Shown: positions 24,151 through 33,345, counted from the first letter of the stretch. The stretch: 49,760 nt of DNA from Bifidobacterium breve (GCA_943328795.2 CALQBK020000012.1:1-49760), one strand, 5' to 3'. The notes: generated from the letters alone by a model not told the origin. Numbers and translations: made by a program.

Positions 24151-25467
24151 ATGCTGCTCGCCCTCCTCGCCTCCTGCGCCCCGAGCCCCGCCGAGACTGA
24201 GCGCGTGCGCCCTCCGCTCGTGGACCCCGACACCTCGGTGGACACCGGTGAGCCTCTGGACACCGTCGGGGGCGGGCCGGTCGAGACAGCAGAGACCGCA
24301 GAGCAAGAGGAGGAGCCGGTCGTGACCGAGGAGGAGGTCGAGCCGCAGCCGGAGGACGAGTCCGCCGCGTTCTTCGACGACGGCGTGATCCACACCATCG
24401 CGATCACGATGTCCAGCGCGTCGCGGGCCTCGATCGACGCCGACCCGTACACCAAGGCCTTGGTGGACGTCACCATCGACGGGACCGAGATGCCGGACGC
24501 TGGGCTACGGCTGCGCGGGAAGATTGGGTCCTTTCGGACGATGGACGGCAAGCCCAAGTTTGCCATCGACATGAACTTCACGCACGAGGACCAACGCTAC
24601 CTCGGCATCGAGGAGCTCTCGCTCAACAACGAGGTGGTCGACTGCAGCTACATGAAGGAGCCGCTCGCGTACAAGCTGTTCCGCGACGCCGGGATCGCCG
24701 CCGGGCGCACCAGCTTCGCGAAGGTGACGGTGAACGGGGAGGACTACGGGCTCTACGTGGTGGTCGAGACCCCGGACGACCGGTTCCTTGCGCGCAACTT
24801 CCCGGACCCAGCGGGCAGCTTGTACGACGGCAAGTACGTGTGGTTTGGGGGCTACAGCTACATCCTGCTGGATTTCCAGGCGAGCGTGTACAACTATTAC
24901 CAGTTGGAAGAGGGCGCGGACGTCGACCACGCGGACGTGTACGCGGTGGTGAAGGCGCTCGGGACACCGTCGTCCGACGCCGCTTGGTACGCGAAGCTGG
25001 ACGCCGTCGTCGACATGCGCACCTTCGTGAAGTACCTGGCCGTGGAGGAGCTTGTCGGACACAACGACGGGTACGCGCTGAACACCAACAACTATCGCCT
25101 CTACTTCGACCCCGATCGGGGCGGGAAGATGGTGATGGTGCCGTGGGACTTCGACTACGCGTTCCTCCACGACGCGGACTGGGGGTTCAGCTGGTCGAGC
25201 CCGAACGGCGACCTGGCGTACGCGTGCTTCCACAACGCTGAGTGCTTGTACGAGCACGACCTGGCCGTGGCCGAGGTGCTCGACGCGCTCGACGTCGCGA
25301 CCCTCCAGAATTGGTACGACGAGCGCGTGTCGCTCATCCAACGCGACGCGATGGACGACCCCCGGCGCGAGTGCAGCTACGGCTACGTCACCTACTACCA
25401 ATCGTACGTGCGCGGTTGGTTGGACACCGAGCCCGCGTCGATCCGCGCCTACTGGGGCGTCGAGTGA
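24151..25467 (+). CDS. CotH-like lipoprotein
   Basis: 438 aa. MLLALLASC is a nine-residue lipoprotein signal, then a linker of about 60 residues rich in Glu/Thr/Pro. CotH core: TIDGTEMPDAGLRLRGKIGS, KFAIDMNFTHEDQRYLGIEE, LSLNNEVVDCSYMKEPLAYK (family N....D....R/K pattern), VTVNGEDYGLYVVVE, YLAVEELVGHNDGYALNTNN and MVMVPWDFDYAF. These are the conserved blocks of CotH atypical kinases. It lacks the chitobiase-like module of the copy at 13336. The stop overlaps the next start by GTGA, pairing it with a lamin-tail protein; CotH and lamin-tail domains often occur together, sometimes in one chain. Confidence 0.9.
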   Translation: MLLALLASCAPSPAETERVRPPLVDPDTSVDTGEPLDTVGGGPVETAETAEQEEEPVVTEEEVEPQPEDESAAFFDDGVIHTIAITMSSASRASIDADPYTKALVDVTIDGTEMPDAGLRLRGKIGSFRTMDGKPKFAIDMNFTHEDQRYLGIEELSLNNEVVDCSYMKEPLAYKLFRDAGIAAGRTSFAKVTVNGEDYGLYVVVETPDDRFLARNFPDPAGSLYDGKYVWFGGYSYILLDFQASVYNYYQLEEGADVDHADVYAVVKALGTPSSDAAWYAKLDAVVDMRTFVKYLAVEELVGHNDGYALNTNNYRLYFDPDRGGKMVMVPWDFDYAFLHDADWGFSWSSPNGDLAYACFHNAECLYEHDLAVAEVLDALDVATLQNWYDERVSLIQRDAMDDPRRECSYGYVTYYQSYVRGWLDTEPASIRAYWGVE

Positions 25468-26603
25468 TCGCGTGGCTGCTCGCGTGCGTTGCGCCGGGCG
25501 ACGACTCCACGAGCCCCCGGCACCACGACTCTGCGGCGGACACGGGGGACAGCATCCCAACCGTGGAGACGGCCGAGACCGCCGACACGAGCCCGGGCGA
25601 GAGCGCGGAGACGGGCGAGCCTGCGGACACCAGCCACGCCGACGAGCCGCTGCCGCTCTGCATCAACGAGTTCATGCCGGCCAACGCGTCCTCGGTGTAT
25701 GACAACGCGGGGGCGGCCTCCGACTGGGTCGAGCTGCACAACCCGGGCGACGTGGATGTTGATCTCGAGGGTTGGGCGCTGACGGACGACGAGGCGAACC
25801 CGAACAAGTCCAAGCTGCCCGCTACGGTGATCCCGGCGGGGGGCTACGCGCTCTATTGGGCGACCGGCGTCGACGAGGAGGTAGACGACCAGCTCGCCTT
25901 CAAGCTCTCCGGCGACGGCGGCCAGGTCGGGCTTTTCGCGCCGGACGGCCGCGGGTCGGTGGTGAACTACGGGTTGGTGAACCCCGACTACTCGGTCTCC
26001 CGGGTGACCAACTGCTGCACCGGCGACGATTGCTTCGAGTTCGACTTCCGGGGGACGCCCGGGGTGAGCAACACCCCCGTGCTGTACGACGAGACCGACA
26101 TCGTGGGGGTAGGCTCGACGTGGCGGTACTGGGCGGACAGCGCGGTGGACGACGATTGGTACACCACGAGCTACGCCGACAGTCCGTGGACCGACGGCCA
26201 AGGCCCGCTCGGGTACGGCGGCACACAGTACACGACGATCCCGTACGGCGACGATCCGAACCACAAGTGGCCCACGGCGTGGTTTCGACATTACTTCGTG
26301 GCCAGCGACCTCGACACCTACGACGTGATCACGCTTTACCTGCTGCGGGACGATGGGGCGGCCGTGTACCTGAACGGGGTCGAGCTGCTGCGGGACAACC
26401 TCCCGATGGGCACGCTCACGCCCGCGACGCTCGCGCTCGCGTCGGAGGAGACCAGCGGGACCTACCTCGCGTTCGAGCTCGAGCCCGGGGCGCTGCTGGA
26501 CGGCCCGAATGAGCTCGCGGTGGAGGTCCACCAGGTGAGCGTGTCCAGCGCGGACTTGGTGTTCGACCTCGCGATCATCGGCGGCGTCGTCATCGCCGAG
26601 TGA
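25464..26603 (+). CDS. Lamin-tail-domain lipoprotein
   Basis: 379 aa from GTG 25464 (GTGA overlap). VIAWLLAC is a minimal lipoprotein signal, then a linker full of Thr-Ala-Glu/Asp repeats. The lamin-tail domain spans about 65-200: LCINEFMPANASSVYDNAG, SDWVELHNPGDVDVDLEGW then LTDDE, and a VVNYG turn. The C-terminal half (from WRYWADSAVDDDWYTT) is a beta-sandwich with YLLRDDGAAVYLNGVELLRDN, the pattern of galactose-binding-like modules attached to CotH and lamin-tail proteins. Probably surface binding. Paired with the CotH-like gene. Confidence 0.87.
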   Translation: MIAWLLACVAPGDDSTSPRHHDSAADTGDSIPTVETAETADTSPGESAETGEPADTSHADEPLPLCINEFMPANASSVYDNAGAASDWVELHNPGDVDVDLEGWALTDDEANPNKSKLPATVIPAGGYALYWATGVDEEVDDQLAFKLSGDGGQVGLFAPDGRGSVVNYGLVNPDYSVSRVTNCCTGDDCFEFDFRGTPGVSNTPVLYDETDIVGVGSTWRYWADSAVDDDWYTTSYADSPWTDGQGPLGYGGTQYTTIPYGDDPNHKWPTAWFRHYFVASDLDTYDVITLYLLRDDGAAVYLNGVELLRDNLPMGTLTPATLALASEETSGTYLAFELEPGALLDGPNELAVEVHQVSVSSADLVFDLAIIGGVVIAE

Positions 26604-26612
26604 CAGCTTGGC

Positions 26613-27419
26613 CTACGGCGCGCCGTACGCGTGCACGAGCGGGCGCACCTCGTCGCAAGGCCGGCAGATCGACGACGCCAATCCCGTGTTGCGGCGCGTG
26701 CGCCCCGCGACCGCAGAGAACACGGGCCCGCTCTCGTCTTCGTCGCACTGCAGGCAGTCGTTGAGCGTGCCGTCGGGGTTGTTGTAGGGCGCGTCGAGGT
26801 CTGCGAGGCACTCGGCGAGGCACGCGTCCCGCGTGTGCAGCGTGTTCCACGCCCAGATCGAGGCGCAGGCGTCGGTGAAGCCCAGCTCGGCGATGCACGC
26901 GGTGAGCGCGTCGACGTCCCCGTCCATGTGCGCGAGCCCGCACGCGCGCACGGGCTCGGTGAGGTCCGGCGTGGACGCGTACACGGCCAAGTCTGAGAGC
27001 GACGAGCACAGCCCGCACGTGCCGAAGTGGGTGACTTGGGCCCCGGCCGCGGTGGCCTTTGCGGCGTCCGCGAAGTCCTCCAGCGTGTACTGGCCGTCCG
27101 CGCCCGGGAGGAAGCCGCAGACGGCGTCGCCCGAGATCGTGGAGGGCTCGACGGCGTAGGGGTCCGAGGTGAGCGCAGGCGGGGCGTCGGCCTGCGTCCA
27201 GGCGCGCCAGTCGTCGAAGTCCTGGTCGGTGTAGGCGGGCGGACCCCACGGGCCGCCCCCACAGTCGGCGCACTCGGGCGCGCACTGGGCGTCGGTGAGG
27301 CCCGTGGCGTCGTTCGGCTGGCCGAACAAGACGACGTCGGGCTCGCACGTGGTCGCCGCCGTGTCGACCGGGGGAGGCTCAGAGCCCGCGCACGCGGCCA
27401 GGAGCGCGGTGAGCAGCAC
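26613..27419 (-). CDS. Cys-rich secreted lipoprotein, unknown
   Basis: 268 aa from GTG 27419, which gives MLLTALLAAC (lipobox Cys10); longer frames only add basic residues that would spoil the signal. The mature protein has about 16 Cys, mostly in pairs such as CAPECADC, CGLCSSL, DACLAECL, CLQC and CRPC. The likely state is a disulfide-rich or metal-binding extracellular domain. No family recognised. It overlaps the end of the Ig-like repeat gene's region by position (start 27419, upstream stop 27428), so they form one unit. Confidence 0.8.
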   Translation of the reverse strand: MLLTALLAACAGSEPPPVDTAATTCEPDVVLFGQPNDATGLTDAQCAPECADCGGGPWGPPAYTDQDFDDWRAWTQADAPPALTSDPYAVEPSTISGDAVCGFLPGADGQYTLEDFADAAKATAAGAQVTHFGTCGLCSSLSDLAVYASTPDLTEPVRACGLAHMDGDVDALTACIAELGFTDACASIWAWNTLHTRDACLAECLADLDAPYNNPDGTLNDCLQCDEDESGPVFSAVAGRTRRNTGLASSICRPCDEVRPLVHAYGAP

Positions 27420-27427
27420 GGTGCGAC

Positions 27428-29302
27428 CTACTCGCGCTCGACGCGCAGCGCGGCGAACGACTGGCGCCACTCGTCGAGCATCGCGCGCACCGGGGCGCTC
27501 GCGGAGACGCCCAACGTCGGGACCTGCAGCTCCGGCGCGACCTGCAGCAGCGTCACCCCCGCGTTGGTGGAGCCCGCTCGCGCGTCGATGGTGACGAGGC
27601 TGTTCTTCCGCCCCGCCGTGTAGTACACGACCGCGACCCCGGCGGCGTTTGTCGTCGCGCTCGTCGGCACGGAGCCGTCGCCCAACCCGAGCGCCAGGTC
27701 GACCGGCACGTTCGGCACCGGGTAGCCGAACTCGTCGAGCGACAGGATGGTCAACATCGCGCTCGAGAGCCCGTCCGGCGGGAGCCGCAGCTTCGACGGG
27801 ATGACCAGGAGCGACGCCATCTGGTTGCCCGTGACCGGCGCGGGGACGAACGCGGAGACGACCTCGACGGGGCCGGTGCCGGTCGTGTTGAAGGTCAAGT
27901 CGTAGCTGCCCGGCTCGCGCTCGGTGATGCCCTGGAGGCTGGCGCCGTTCACCGACGTCGTGAGCGTACGCCCCGTCAACGGGGCGCCGGTGGGGCCCGC
28001 GACCAGGGCCGTGAGCACGAGGCTCTTGGCGGCGGCCGGCAGGGTAGCCGGGTTCGACGAGAGCGCGACGCGGGCGACGCGGACGGGCAGCAGCGCGAGC
28101 GGCCGGGTCTCGGCCTGGAGCGCGGTCCCGTTCGTGAGCTTGACCGAGATGCTTGCCTTGACCGCGGTGTTGCCGTCCGGCGGCGTGTAGTTCGCGACGT
28201 AAACGCCGCCGCCTTCGAGCCGCGCCGGGCCGATGGTGCCGGCCGTCACGCTGAACGCGACGGAGGCCTGATCGTCGAGCTTTCCGTCGGCCGTGTACAC
28301 CACGGCGCGCATCGGGATGGCGAGGCGGGCGTCCGACGGGATCCCGGCGACCGTCGGGAACAGCGCCACGCGGCGCGTCTCCGGGATCTTCAGGTCGAGC
28401 GTCTGCTCCGTGATCGTGCCGTCCGGCTTCGCGGAGCGCTGCGTCGCGCTCGTGACCCCGGGCGAGAGCACGATCGGGACCTGCGCCTTGCCCTTCGAGT
28501 CGGTCGTCACAGGGCCGAAGTCACGGCCGCCGACGTTGAGCACCACGGCCGTCGCGGGCGTCGTGGTCACCGCCTGCGTCACGTTCGCCGTGAGCGGCAC
28601 GGCGAGCGTGCCGTACGTGCGCAGCGGGTCCGCGGCGTCCACCGCGGTGATGATCTCGAGCTGGGGCACCTTGCTCGCGGGCGTGGTGTAGAGCGCGTTG
28701 AACACCCCGTTGCCCACGTTGGTCACGTTCGCGGGGATGCCCGCGGTGGCGTTCAGCCCGAGCTTCAAGCCCGCGAGCGCGCCCGGGTCCCCGCCCGAGA
28801 ACGTGAACGCGACGCTGGCGGTCTTGTCGACGCCGAGCGTCAACTTCGCGGGGTTCGTCGTCACGGCTACGGCCCGGCTGCGCGGGGCCGCGACGGGGAA
28901 CGACCAGCTGCGCTCGATGGTGGCCTTGCTCGGCAGCCGGCCCTTCAGCGCGATCGTCGCGGTCGTCGGCGCGTCCGTCTTCGAGGGCGTGAACGCGACC
29001 AGGTACAGTCCGCCGCCCTCGTCGACGGGCTCCAGGGCGGTGCCGCCGGTGATGGTCTGCTTCAGCGCGAGGCCCGTGATCGGCGAGCCGTCGGCGTTCA
29101 GCGCGAGCAGGTACAGGTCCACGGGCGTAGCGCCGTCCCCGATCACGTCCGATGGGCGCGCGAGCTCGAGCAGGACGCCGTCGAACACGGGCGCGGGTGC
29201 AGCGATCGCCAGCGAGGCCAGCTGCGCCCCGGCGAGCCCTACGACCCCGGCTCCGATCGCGAGGGCGACGACAGCGCGGGTTGCGAGTGCGAATCGGGTC
29301 AT
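27428..29302 (-). CDS. Secreted Ig-like (Big-type) repeat protein
   Basis: 624 aa from ATG 29302, with a strong AGGAGGAG ribosome site five bases upstream. Signal peptide MTRFALATRAVVALAIGAGVVGLAGA then about six beta-sandwich repeats of 90-100 residues. Recurring strands are PSDVIGDGATPVDLYLLALNADGSP near the start and LPPDGLSSAMLTILSLDEFG with NAAGVAVVYYTAG near the end, typical of bacterial Ig-like domain group 1 as in invasin stalks. EGGGVYVANYTPP type strands repeat at 100-residue spacing. No membrane anchor or autotransporter barrel is visible, so it is either secreted or bound to a partner. Confidence 0.88.
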   Translation of the reverse strand: MTRFALATRAVVALAIGAGVVGLAGAQLASLAIAAPAPVFDGVLLELARPSDVIGDGATPVDLYLLALNADGSPITGLALKQTITGGTALEPVDEGGGLYLVAFTPSKTDAPTTATIALKGRLPSKATIERSWSFPVAAPRSRAVAVTTNPAKLTLGVDKTASVAFTFSGGDPGALAGLKLGLNATAGIPANVTNVGNGVFNALYTTPASKVPQLEIITAVDAADPLRTYGTLAVPLTANVTQAVTTTPATAVVLNVGGRDFGPVTTDSKGKAQVPIVLSPGVTSATQRSAKPDGTITEQTLDLKIPETRRVALFPTVAGIPSDARLAIPMRAVVYTADGKLDDQASVAFSVTAGTIGPARLEGGGVYVANYTPPDGNTAVKASISVKLTNGTALQAETRPLALLPVRVARVALSSNPATLPAAAKSLVLTALVAGPTGAPLTGRTLTTSVNGASLQGITEREPGSYDLTFNTTGTGPVEVVSAFVPAPVTGNQMASLLVIPSKLRLPPDGLSSAMLTILSLDEFGYPVPNVPVDLALGLGDGSVPTSATTNAAGVAVVYYTAGRKNSLVTIDARAGSTNAGVTLLQVAPELQVPTLGVSASAPVRAMLDEWRQSFAALRVERE

Positions 29303-29307
29303 CTCGG

Positions 29308-29315
29308 CTCCTCCT
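29308..29315 (-). promoter_or_regulatory. Strong Shine-Dalgarno site
   Basis: Minus-strand AGGAGGAG, five bases before ATG 29302. Such a full match is rare here, where most genes have overlapping starts or no clear leader; high translation of the Ig-repeat protein is implied. Confidence 0.75.
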
Positions 29316-29352
29316 GGGGGAGGCCCGGGTATCGCGTGGCAGGGGGGGATCG

Positions 29353-31128
29353 CTACTCGGTGGCGTCGTCGATCGGCGCGGCGAGGTCGTACAGGCGCAC
29401 CGTTCCGTCGTCCGCGACCACCTTGGCGGTGAGGTCCAAGAAGTGGGCGACCCGGTAGTACTGGTCCGCGGTGTAGGCGTCCTTGTGTACGACGATCCAC
29501 CGGCAGCCCATCTCCACGAGCCCCATCTTCCCCGCGGCCAAGTCGACCATGGGCATGTCAGGCGGCAGGAACATCGTCGACCGGCGCTCCAGCGCGACGA
29601 TGTAGTGCGTGTAGTGGTTCTCGTGCAGCAGCTTCGGCACGGGGTCGTTCAGGCCGAAGGGGATCGGCTGGCCGTGCACGACCTGGTTCACGAGGACCTT
29701 CGACCGCGCCAGCACGGGCATGGTCACCGGCAGGTCGATGACCGCGCCGCCGGTGACCATCTTGTAGATCGCGGGGACCTCGACTTCGGAGATCGGGAGC
29801 GGGAAGATCGCGGGGGAGAAGAACCACGCCTCGACCACCCGGGCCACGCCGATGCCGATCGCGACGCGCGCGGGGGAGAGGCCGTACCGGGGGGCCGTCC
29901 GGACGACGAACGCGGCGAGCACGCACAATGCGAGGGTCGAGCCGACCGTGAACCGGTACGCGTGGGAGATGCGCGAGAACATCGGGAACCACTCGAACAG
30001 CGCCAGGAAGGGCAGGGGGAGCCAGCCCCCGCGCACCCCGACGTACTCGCCCCCGATGTACAAGAACGGCCCGAGTGACAAGAGCAGGAAGGTCGCCAGC
30101 ATCATCCCCCAGGACTCGGCGGACCGGGCCGCCCGGGTGAAGTAGAGCCCGATGGCGGGGACCCACAGCGCCGCCCCGAGGTAAACCACCACGATCAGGT
30201 CCTCGCCGAACAGCTCGTGCAGGTCTGGAGAGTAGAACTTCCCGGGGTGAACGAGGGTGAGCGCGTCGGTCATGTTGTGCATGACGAGGGTCATCCAGAC
30301 GAAGCCGGGGTCGCGGGTGACCAACGCGTCCGCCGCGCCCATGCTTTGCGCGAACAGGCCGAACGGGACGGCGGCGAGCAGCGCAGCAGTGACGGCGCCG
30401 GCGGCCAGCGCCTCCGCCGGGGGGACGAGCCGGCTTGGCCGGAAGCGCCGGCCGAGCCCACGGGCGGCCTCGCGCACCACCAGCCCGAGCAGCACGATCC
30501 CGGCGAACAGGCCGTAGTACCAGTTGGCGACCGCGGTAATCGCCACCACCGCGCCCGCGATCGCCCCGCGCCGGGCGGTCGGGGCGTGTACAGCCTCCCG
30601 CATGGTGAGCAGCGCGAGCGGGAGCCAGCCGGCGCTCACGGTCTCCGAGATGCCGTTGTACACCTGCGCGAGCAAGTGCGGCGCGGTCATGTACGCGACG
30701 CCCGCCAGCAGAGCGCCGGCGCGCGACTCGGTGACCCGGTAGGCGAGCGCGTGGCAGCCGACGCCGCACAGCACGAGGTTGAGCCAGATGCCCGCGTTGT
30801 ACGCTGCTACCGGGCCGGCGATCCACTGGACCGGCAGCGTGACGATCGCGTTGAAGAAGTCGATGAACCACAGGCTGCCGCCGTTTGGCCACGCGAGCAG
30901 GTCCGTGCGGATCGGCATCGCCCCGTGCGCGAGCGACGTAGCCACCCACCAGTAGCCCCAGACGTGGTTCCAGATGTCGTTCCCGGGGTGCCCGAGCGCG
31001 AGGTGGACGGGGTCCGGCAGCACAGGCGCGCACAGCACCGTCGCGAGGACTGCGTACAGCAACGTCCCGCCTGCGAGCAGCCTGGCGCCGGGGCTGAGCC
31101 CCTCCCAGGCGGCCTTCGGTGCTACCAT
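29353..31128 (-). CDS. Polytopic membrane protein, GT-C/YfhO-like (copy 1)
   Basis: 591 aa. About 11 TM helices with a first periplasmic loop that carries an acidic/aromatic motif (HPGNDIWNHVWGYWW). Later landmarks are ANWYYGLFAGIVLLG, YRFTVGSTLALC and a C-terminal soluble region with VIDLPVTMP and MGCRWIVVHKDAY. The protein at 42680 shares these landmarks in the same order (FNWYYTLFAGLLGLG, YRIGVITLTCC, VVEIPLQYQ, GFRYVVLH), as does the partial gene at 48904. The layout resembles GT-C-fold polyprenyl-phosphate-sugar transferases or YfhO-type proteins. Function inferred: lipid-linked sugar transfer at the envelope. Confidence 0.85.
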   Translation of the reverse strand: MVAPKAAWEGLSPGARLLAGGTLLYAVLATVLCAPVLPDPVHLALGHPGNDIWNHVWGYWWVATSLAHGAMPIRTDLLAWPNGGSLWFIDFFNAIVTLPVQWIAGPVAAYNAGIWLNLVLCGVGCHALAYRVTESRAGALLAGVAYMTAPHLLAQVYNGISETVSAGWLPLALLTMREAVHAPTARRGAIAGAVVAITAVANWYYGLFAGIVLLGLVVREAARGLGRRFRPSRLVPPAEALAAGAVTAALLAAVPFGLFAQSMGAADALVTRDPGFVWMTLVMHNMTDALTLVHPGKFYSPDLHELFGEDLIVVVYLGAALWVPAIGLYFTRAARSAESWGMMLATFLLLSLGPFLYIGGEYVGVRGGWLPLPFLALFEWFPMFSRISHAYRFTVGSTLALCVLAAFVVRTAPRYGLSPARVAIGIGVARVVEAWFFSPAIFPLPISEVEVPAIYKMVTGGAVIDLPVTMPVLARSKVLVNQVVHGQPIPFGLNDPVPKLLHENHYTHYIVALERRSTMFLPPDMPMVDLAAGKMGLVEMGCRWIVVHKDAYTADQYYRVAHFLDLTAKVVADDGTVRLYDLAAPIDDATE

Positions 31129-31152
31129 CGTGCCCCGGTATGGGTGATCCGA

Positions 31153-32022
31153 ATGCGGCCGTTCATCACAACACTCTTGCTCCTCGGGGCGTGCCAGGTG
31201 GACCTGGCGGCGGTTGGGCAGGTTCCTGCGGCCGTAAACACGGCCCCACCGGCGTCACCGCCGCCGGCGCCGGGCCCGGTTGGGGAGAAAGTTTACCAAA
31301 TTCTTTACACTGGCGAGTTCGGCGAGCCCGCCCACCCTGTCGGCCAGCGGGCGCGAATGCTTGCTTGGATGAGCTCAGTTGGCTTTGACGAGAAACAGCT
31401 GGGGACCCTCTTGGTGCTGCACGAGCAGGTGCGCGTGCAGGAGGAGCGGGACCGGGCCGCGCTCGAACAGCTGGGTGTCGGGGAGGCCGAGTCGCTCGCG
31501 CCGGTCTACCAAGACCTCGTGACGCTCTACGCCCACGGGGCCGACGCGACCGAGGCGGACCTCACCGCGCTCGCCCCTCGGCTCGAGACGGCGCGGTCGT
31601 CCGCGTACGGGGCGACCGACCCGAGGGGCGCGCACTACGGGGCCGTGATGCACGTGCTCGACACCGTCGCCAAGTGGGTGCGCACGCTGCCGAAGGAGCA
31701 GCAGGACCGGCTGGGACAGTGCCGATTTTTCCTGCAGCGCCGCCTGGGGCCGTTCACGAACCCGGGCGACTACGAGAAGTGGCTCGGCACCGCGTGGAAC
31801 GGCTCGGACTTCGCGTCGCTGCGGGCGAACGGCCGGCCGGTGGACGAGGGGCAGATGGACATCGGCGGCTTGTGGACCGACGACGCGAGCGCAGACCAGT
31901 CGTTGCCCGGGCTGCGCGTAGCGGTGCTGCTCTTGTTCGCGCTGGAGCAGGAGGGGTTCGCCGAGGCGGTGCAGGTGCGGCTGGGCGTGCGCGCGCCGGA
32001 CGACTACACGCCCGCGGGCTAG
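31153..32022 (+). CDS. Lipoprotein with helical domain, unknown
   Basis: 289 aa from ATG 31153 (GTG 31144 adds three residues). Signal MRPFITTLLLLGAC (Cys14), a Pro/Ala spacer, then an all-helical region with Glu/Gln/Arg heptads (LLVLHEQVRVQEERDRAALEQ) and a C-terminal helix bundle (LPKEQQDRLGQCRFFLQRRLG). The stretch 31285-31310 is notably AT-rich for this window. No family recognised. Its TAG directly abuts the TAA of the convergent bitopic family copy A, and it is divergent from GT-C-like copy 1. Confidence 0.75.
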   Translation: MRPFITTLLLLGACQVDLAAVGQVPAAVNTAPPASPPPAPGPVGEKVYQILYTGEFGEPAHPVGQRARMLAWMSSVGFDEKQLGTLLVLHEQVRVQEERDRAALEQLGVGEAESLAPVYQDLVTLYAHGADATEADLTALAPRLETARSSAYGATDPRGAHYGAVMHVLDTVAKWVRTLPKEQQDRLGQCRFFLQRRLGPFTNPGDYEKWLGTAWNGSDFASLRANGRPVDEGQMDIGGLWTDDASADQSLPGLRVAVLLLFALEQEGFAEAVQVRLGVRAPDDYTPAG

Positions 32023-33345
32023 TTACACGCGGACGAACCCGTCCTCGCGCTCGACGACGTCGACCTCGATCTTCGCGAAACGGAGCCGCCACGTGTCTCC
32101 CCGGCGCTCGGCGTGCGCGACCGGCAGCGTCGTCATCAGCACCTGCATCACCACCACGGCCCCTCCGACGCCGTCCGGGAGGGCATCTCCGAGGGTCTTG
32201 AGCGCCGCGCCGTCGAGCCCGTCTCCGAGCAGCAGCACCGCGACGCCGCCCGCGCCCATGTCCATCACCGTCTCGACGGCGGCGAGCAGGTCGCGGGGCT
32301 TCCCCGGCTCGATGCGGTACACCGGCCCGCCGGGCACGCTCGGCACGGCGCTGCGCGACGGGGCGCAGATCACGACGCGGTGGTGGCGCGCGAGCGTAGC
32401 GACGAGCGGGCGGAGCAGGTCGTGGGCATCGCCGGGGGCGACGACCCACTGCGTCAGCCCCTCGGAGACGGCGGGCGTGCCTGCCCCGAGGAAGCCCGCC
32501 TCGGGGACGAGGGTCAGCCCGTCGGGCAAGCCCGTGGTCCTGGACCGCCCGCGCCGGTACAGGTGGACGATGAACGCGAGCGCGAAGCCGCACCCGCCGA
32601 TGCCGACGTACAGCGTGGCGTCCGAGCTGGTAGACGCCGACGCGCTCGGCCCCGAGCCCTTGGCCTTCGCGTCGAGCTGGAAGCCGCCCTTCGGGGGGCC
32701 AGACGGCGCGGTCCCGCTGGCGCCGGTGGGCGGCGCCCCGTCGCCGCCGGGCGGGGCGCCCGTGACGGTCCCGCTGCCGCTCCCTGCACCCGCCCCGCCC
32801 GGCACATCGTTGGCGACGCTGGCCTCGGCCTTGAGCTGGCCGTTGAACCACGTCAGCGACAGGTCGCGCTGGAGGTCCTCCTTCAGCCACGAGATCCTGC
32901 CGCCCTCTACGCGGTTCGCGCCGAGGTTGATCGAGACTTCGAACTCGTCGTGCTCGTTCCACGCGGTGCCCGACCAGGTCCCGTCGCCGCCCGAGACGTC
33001 CGGCGGCGCGCCGTCGTCCTTGAGCTGCACGTCGGTGAGCGGCCCGTCGACGGGTTTTAGGTGGACCACGACCGGGGTCTCGACCTTTTGCGCCCCGGCG
33101 TCCAGCCGGACGACGATCCCGTGGGCGCCCTTCGCGATCGTCGCGGGGCCCCCGATCGTGCCCCCGACCGCGCCCGGCGGCGGGGCAGCGCCCGTCCCCG
33201 GCGTGGCCACCGTGGGCTCGCCACCGCCCGGCATCGTCGTCGGCGCGGTGGCCGGCGGCACGATCGGCGGCGGGCTCGCGCCGCCCGCCTGCGCCGGGCC
33301 GATGGCCAGGGTGAGGAGGAGGAGGGGCGCGGTGGTCATGGGCAT
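32023..33345 (-). CDS. Bitopic protein of a new three-member family, copy A
   Basis: 440 aa from ATG 33345 (ATG 33339 is possible). Signal peptide 1-20, a Pro/Gly/Thr-rich stretch to 72, and a beta domain (74-176) with GAHGIVVRL, DDGAPPDVSGGDGTW and DEFEVSINLGANRVEGGRIS then RDLSLTW. A Gly/Pro/Ser spacer leads to one TM (about 244-262: ATLYVGIGGCGFALAFIV), stop-transfer RRGR, and a cytosolic domain of about 170 aa. That domain has HHRVVICAPS, GGPVYRI, VAVLLLGDGLDGAALKTLG and ALPDGVGGAVVV. Copies B and C share this order and most of these motifs. The DDG..PD...GDG turn resembles calcium-type loops of choice-of-anchor X domains. Function unknown. Confidence 0.8.
   Translation of the reverse strand: MPMTTAPLLLLTLAIGPAQAGGASPPPIVPPATAPTTMPGGGEPTVATPGTGAAPPPGAVGGTIGGPATIAKGAHGIVVRLDAGAQKVETPVVVHLKPVDGPLTDVQLKDDGAPPDVSGGDGTWSGTAWNEHDEFEVSINLGANRVEGGRISWLKEDLQRDLSLTWFNGQLKAEASVANDVPGGAGAGSGSGTVTGAPPGGDGAPPTGASGTAPSGPPKGGFQLDAKAKGSGPSASASTSSDATLYVGIGGCGFALAFIVHLYRRGRSRTTGLPDGLTLVPEAGFLGAGTPAVSEGLTQWVVAPGDAHDLLRPLVATLARHHRVVICAPSRSAVPSVPGGPVYRIEPGKPRDLLAAVETVMDMGAGGVAVLLLGDGLDGAALKTLGDALPDGVGGAVVVMQVLMTTLPVAHAERRGDTWRLRFAKIEVDVVEREDGFVRV

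Noticed and set aside
32597..32612. Partial copy of the intergenic motif (CCGATGCCGACGTAC)
   Set aside because: It lies within the coding sequence of copy A and encodes the TM residues YVGIGG; it lacks the palindromic half, so it is probably coincidental.
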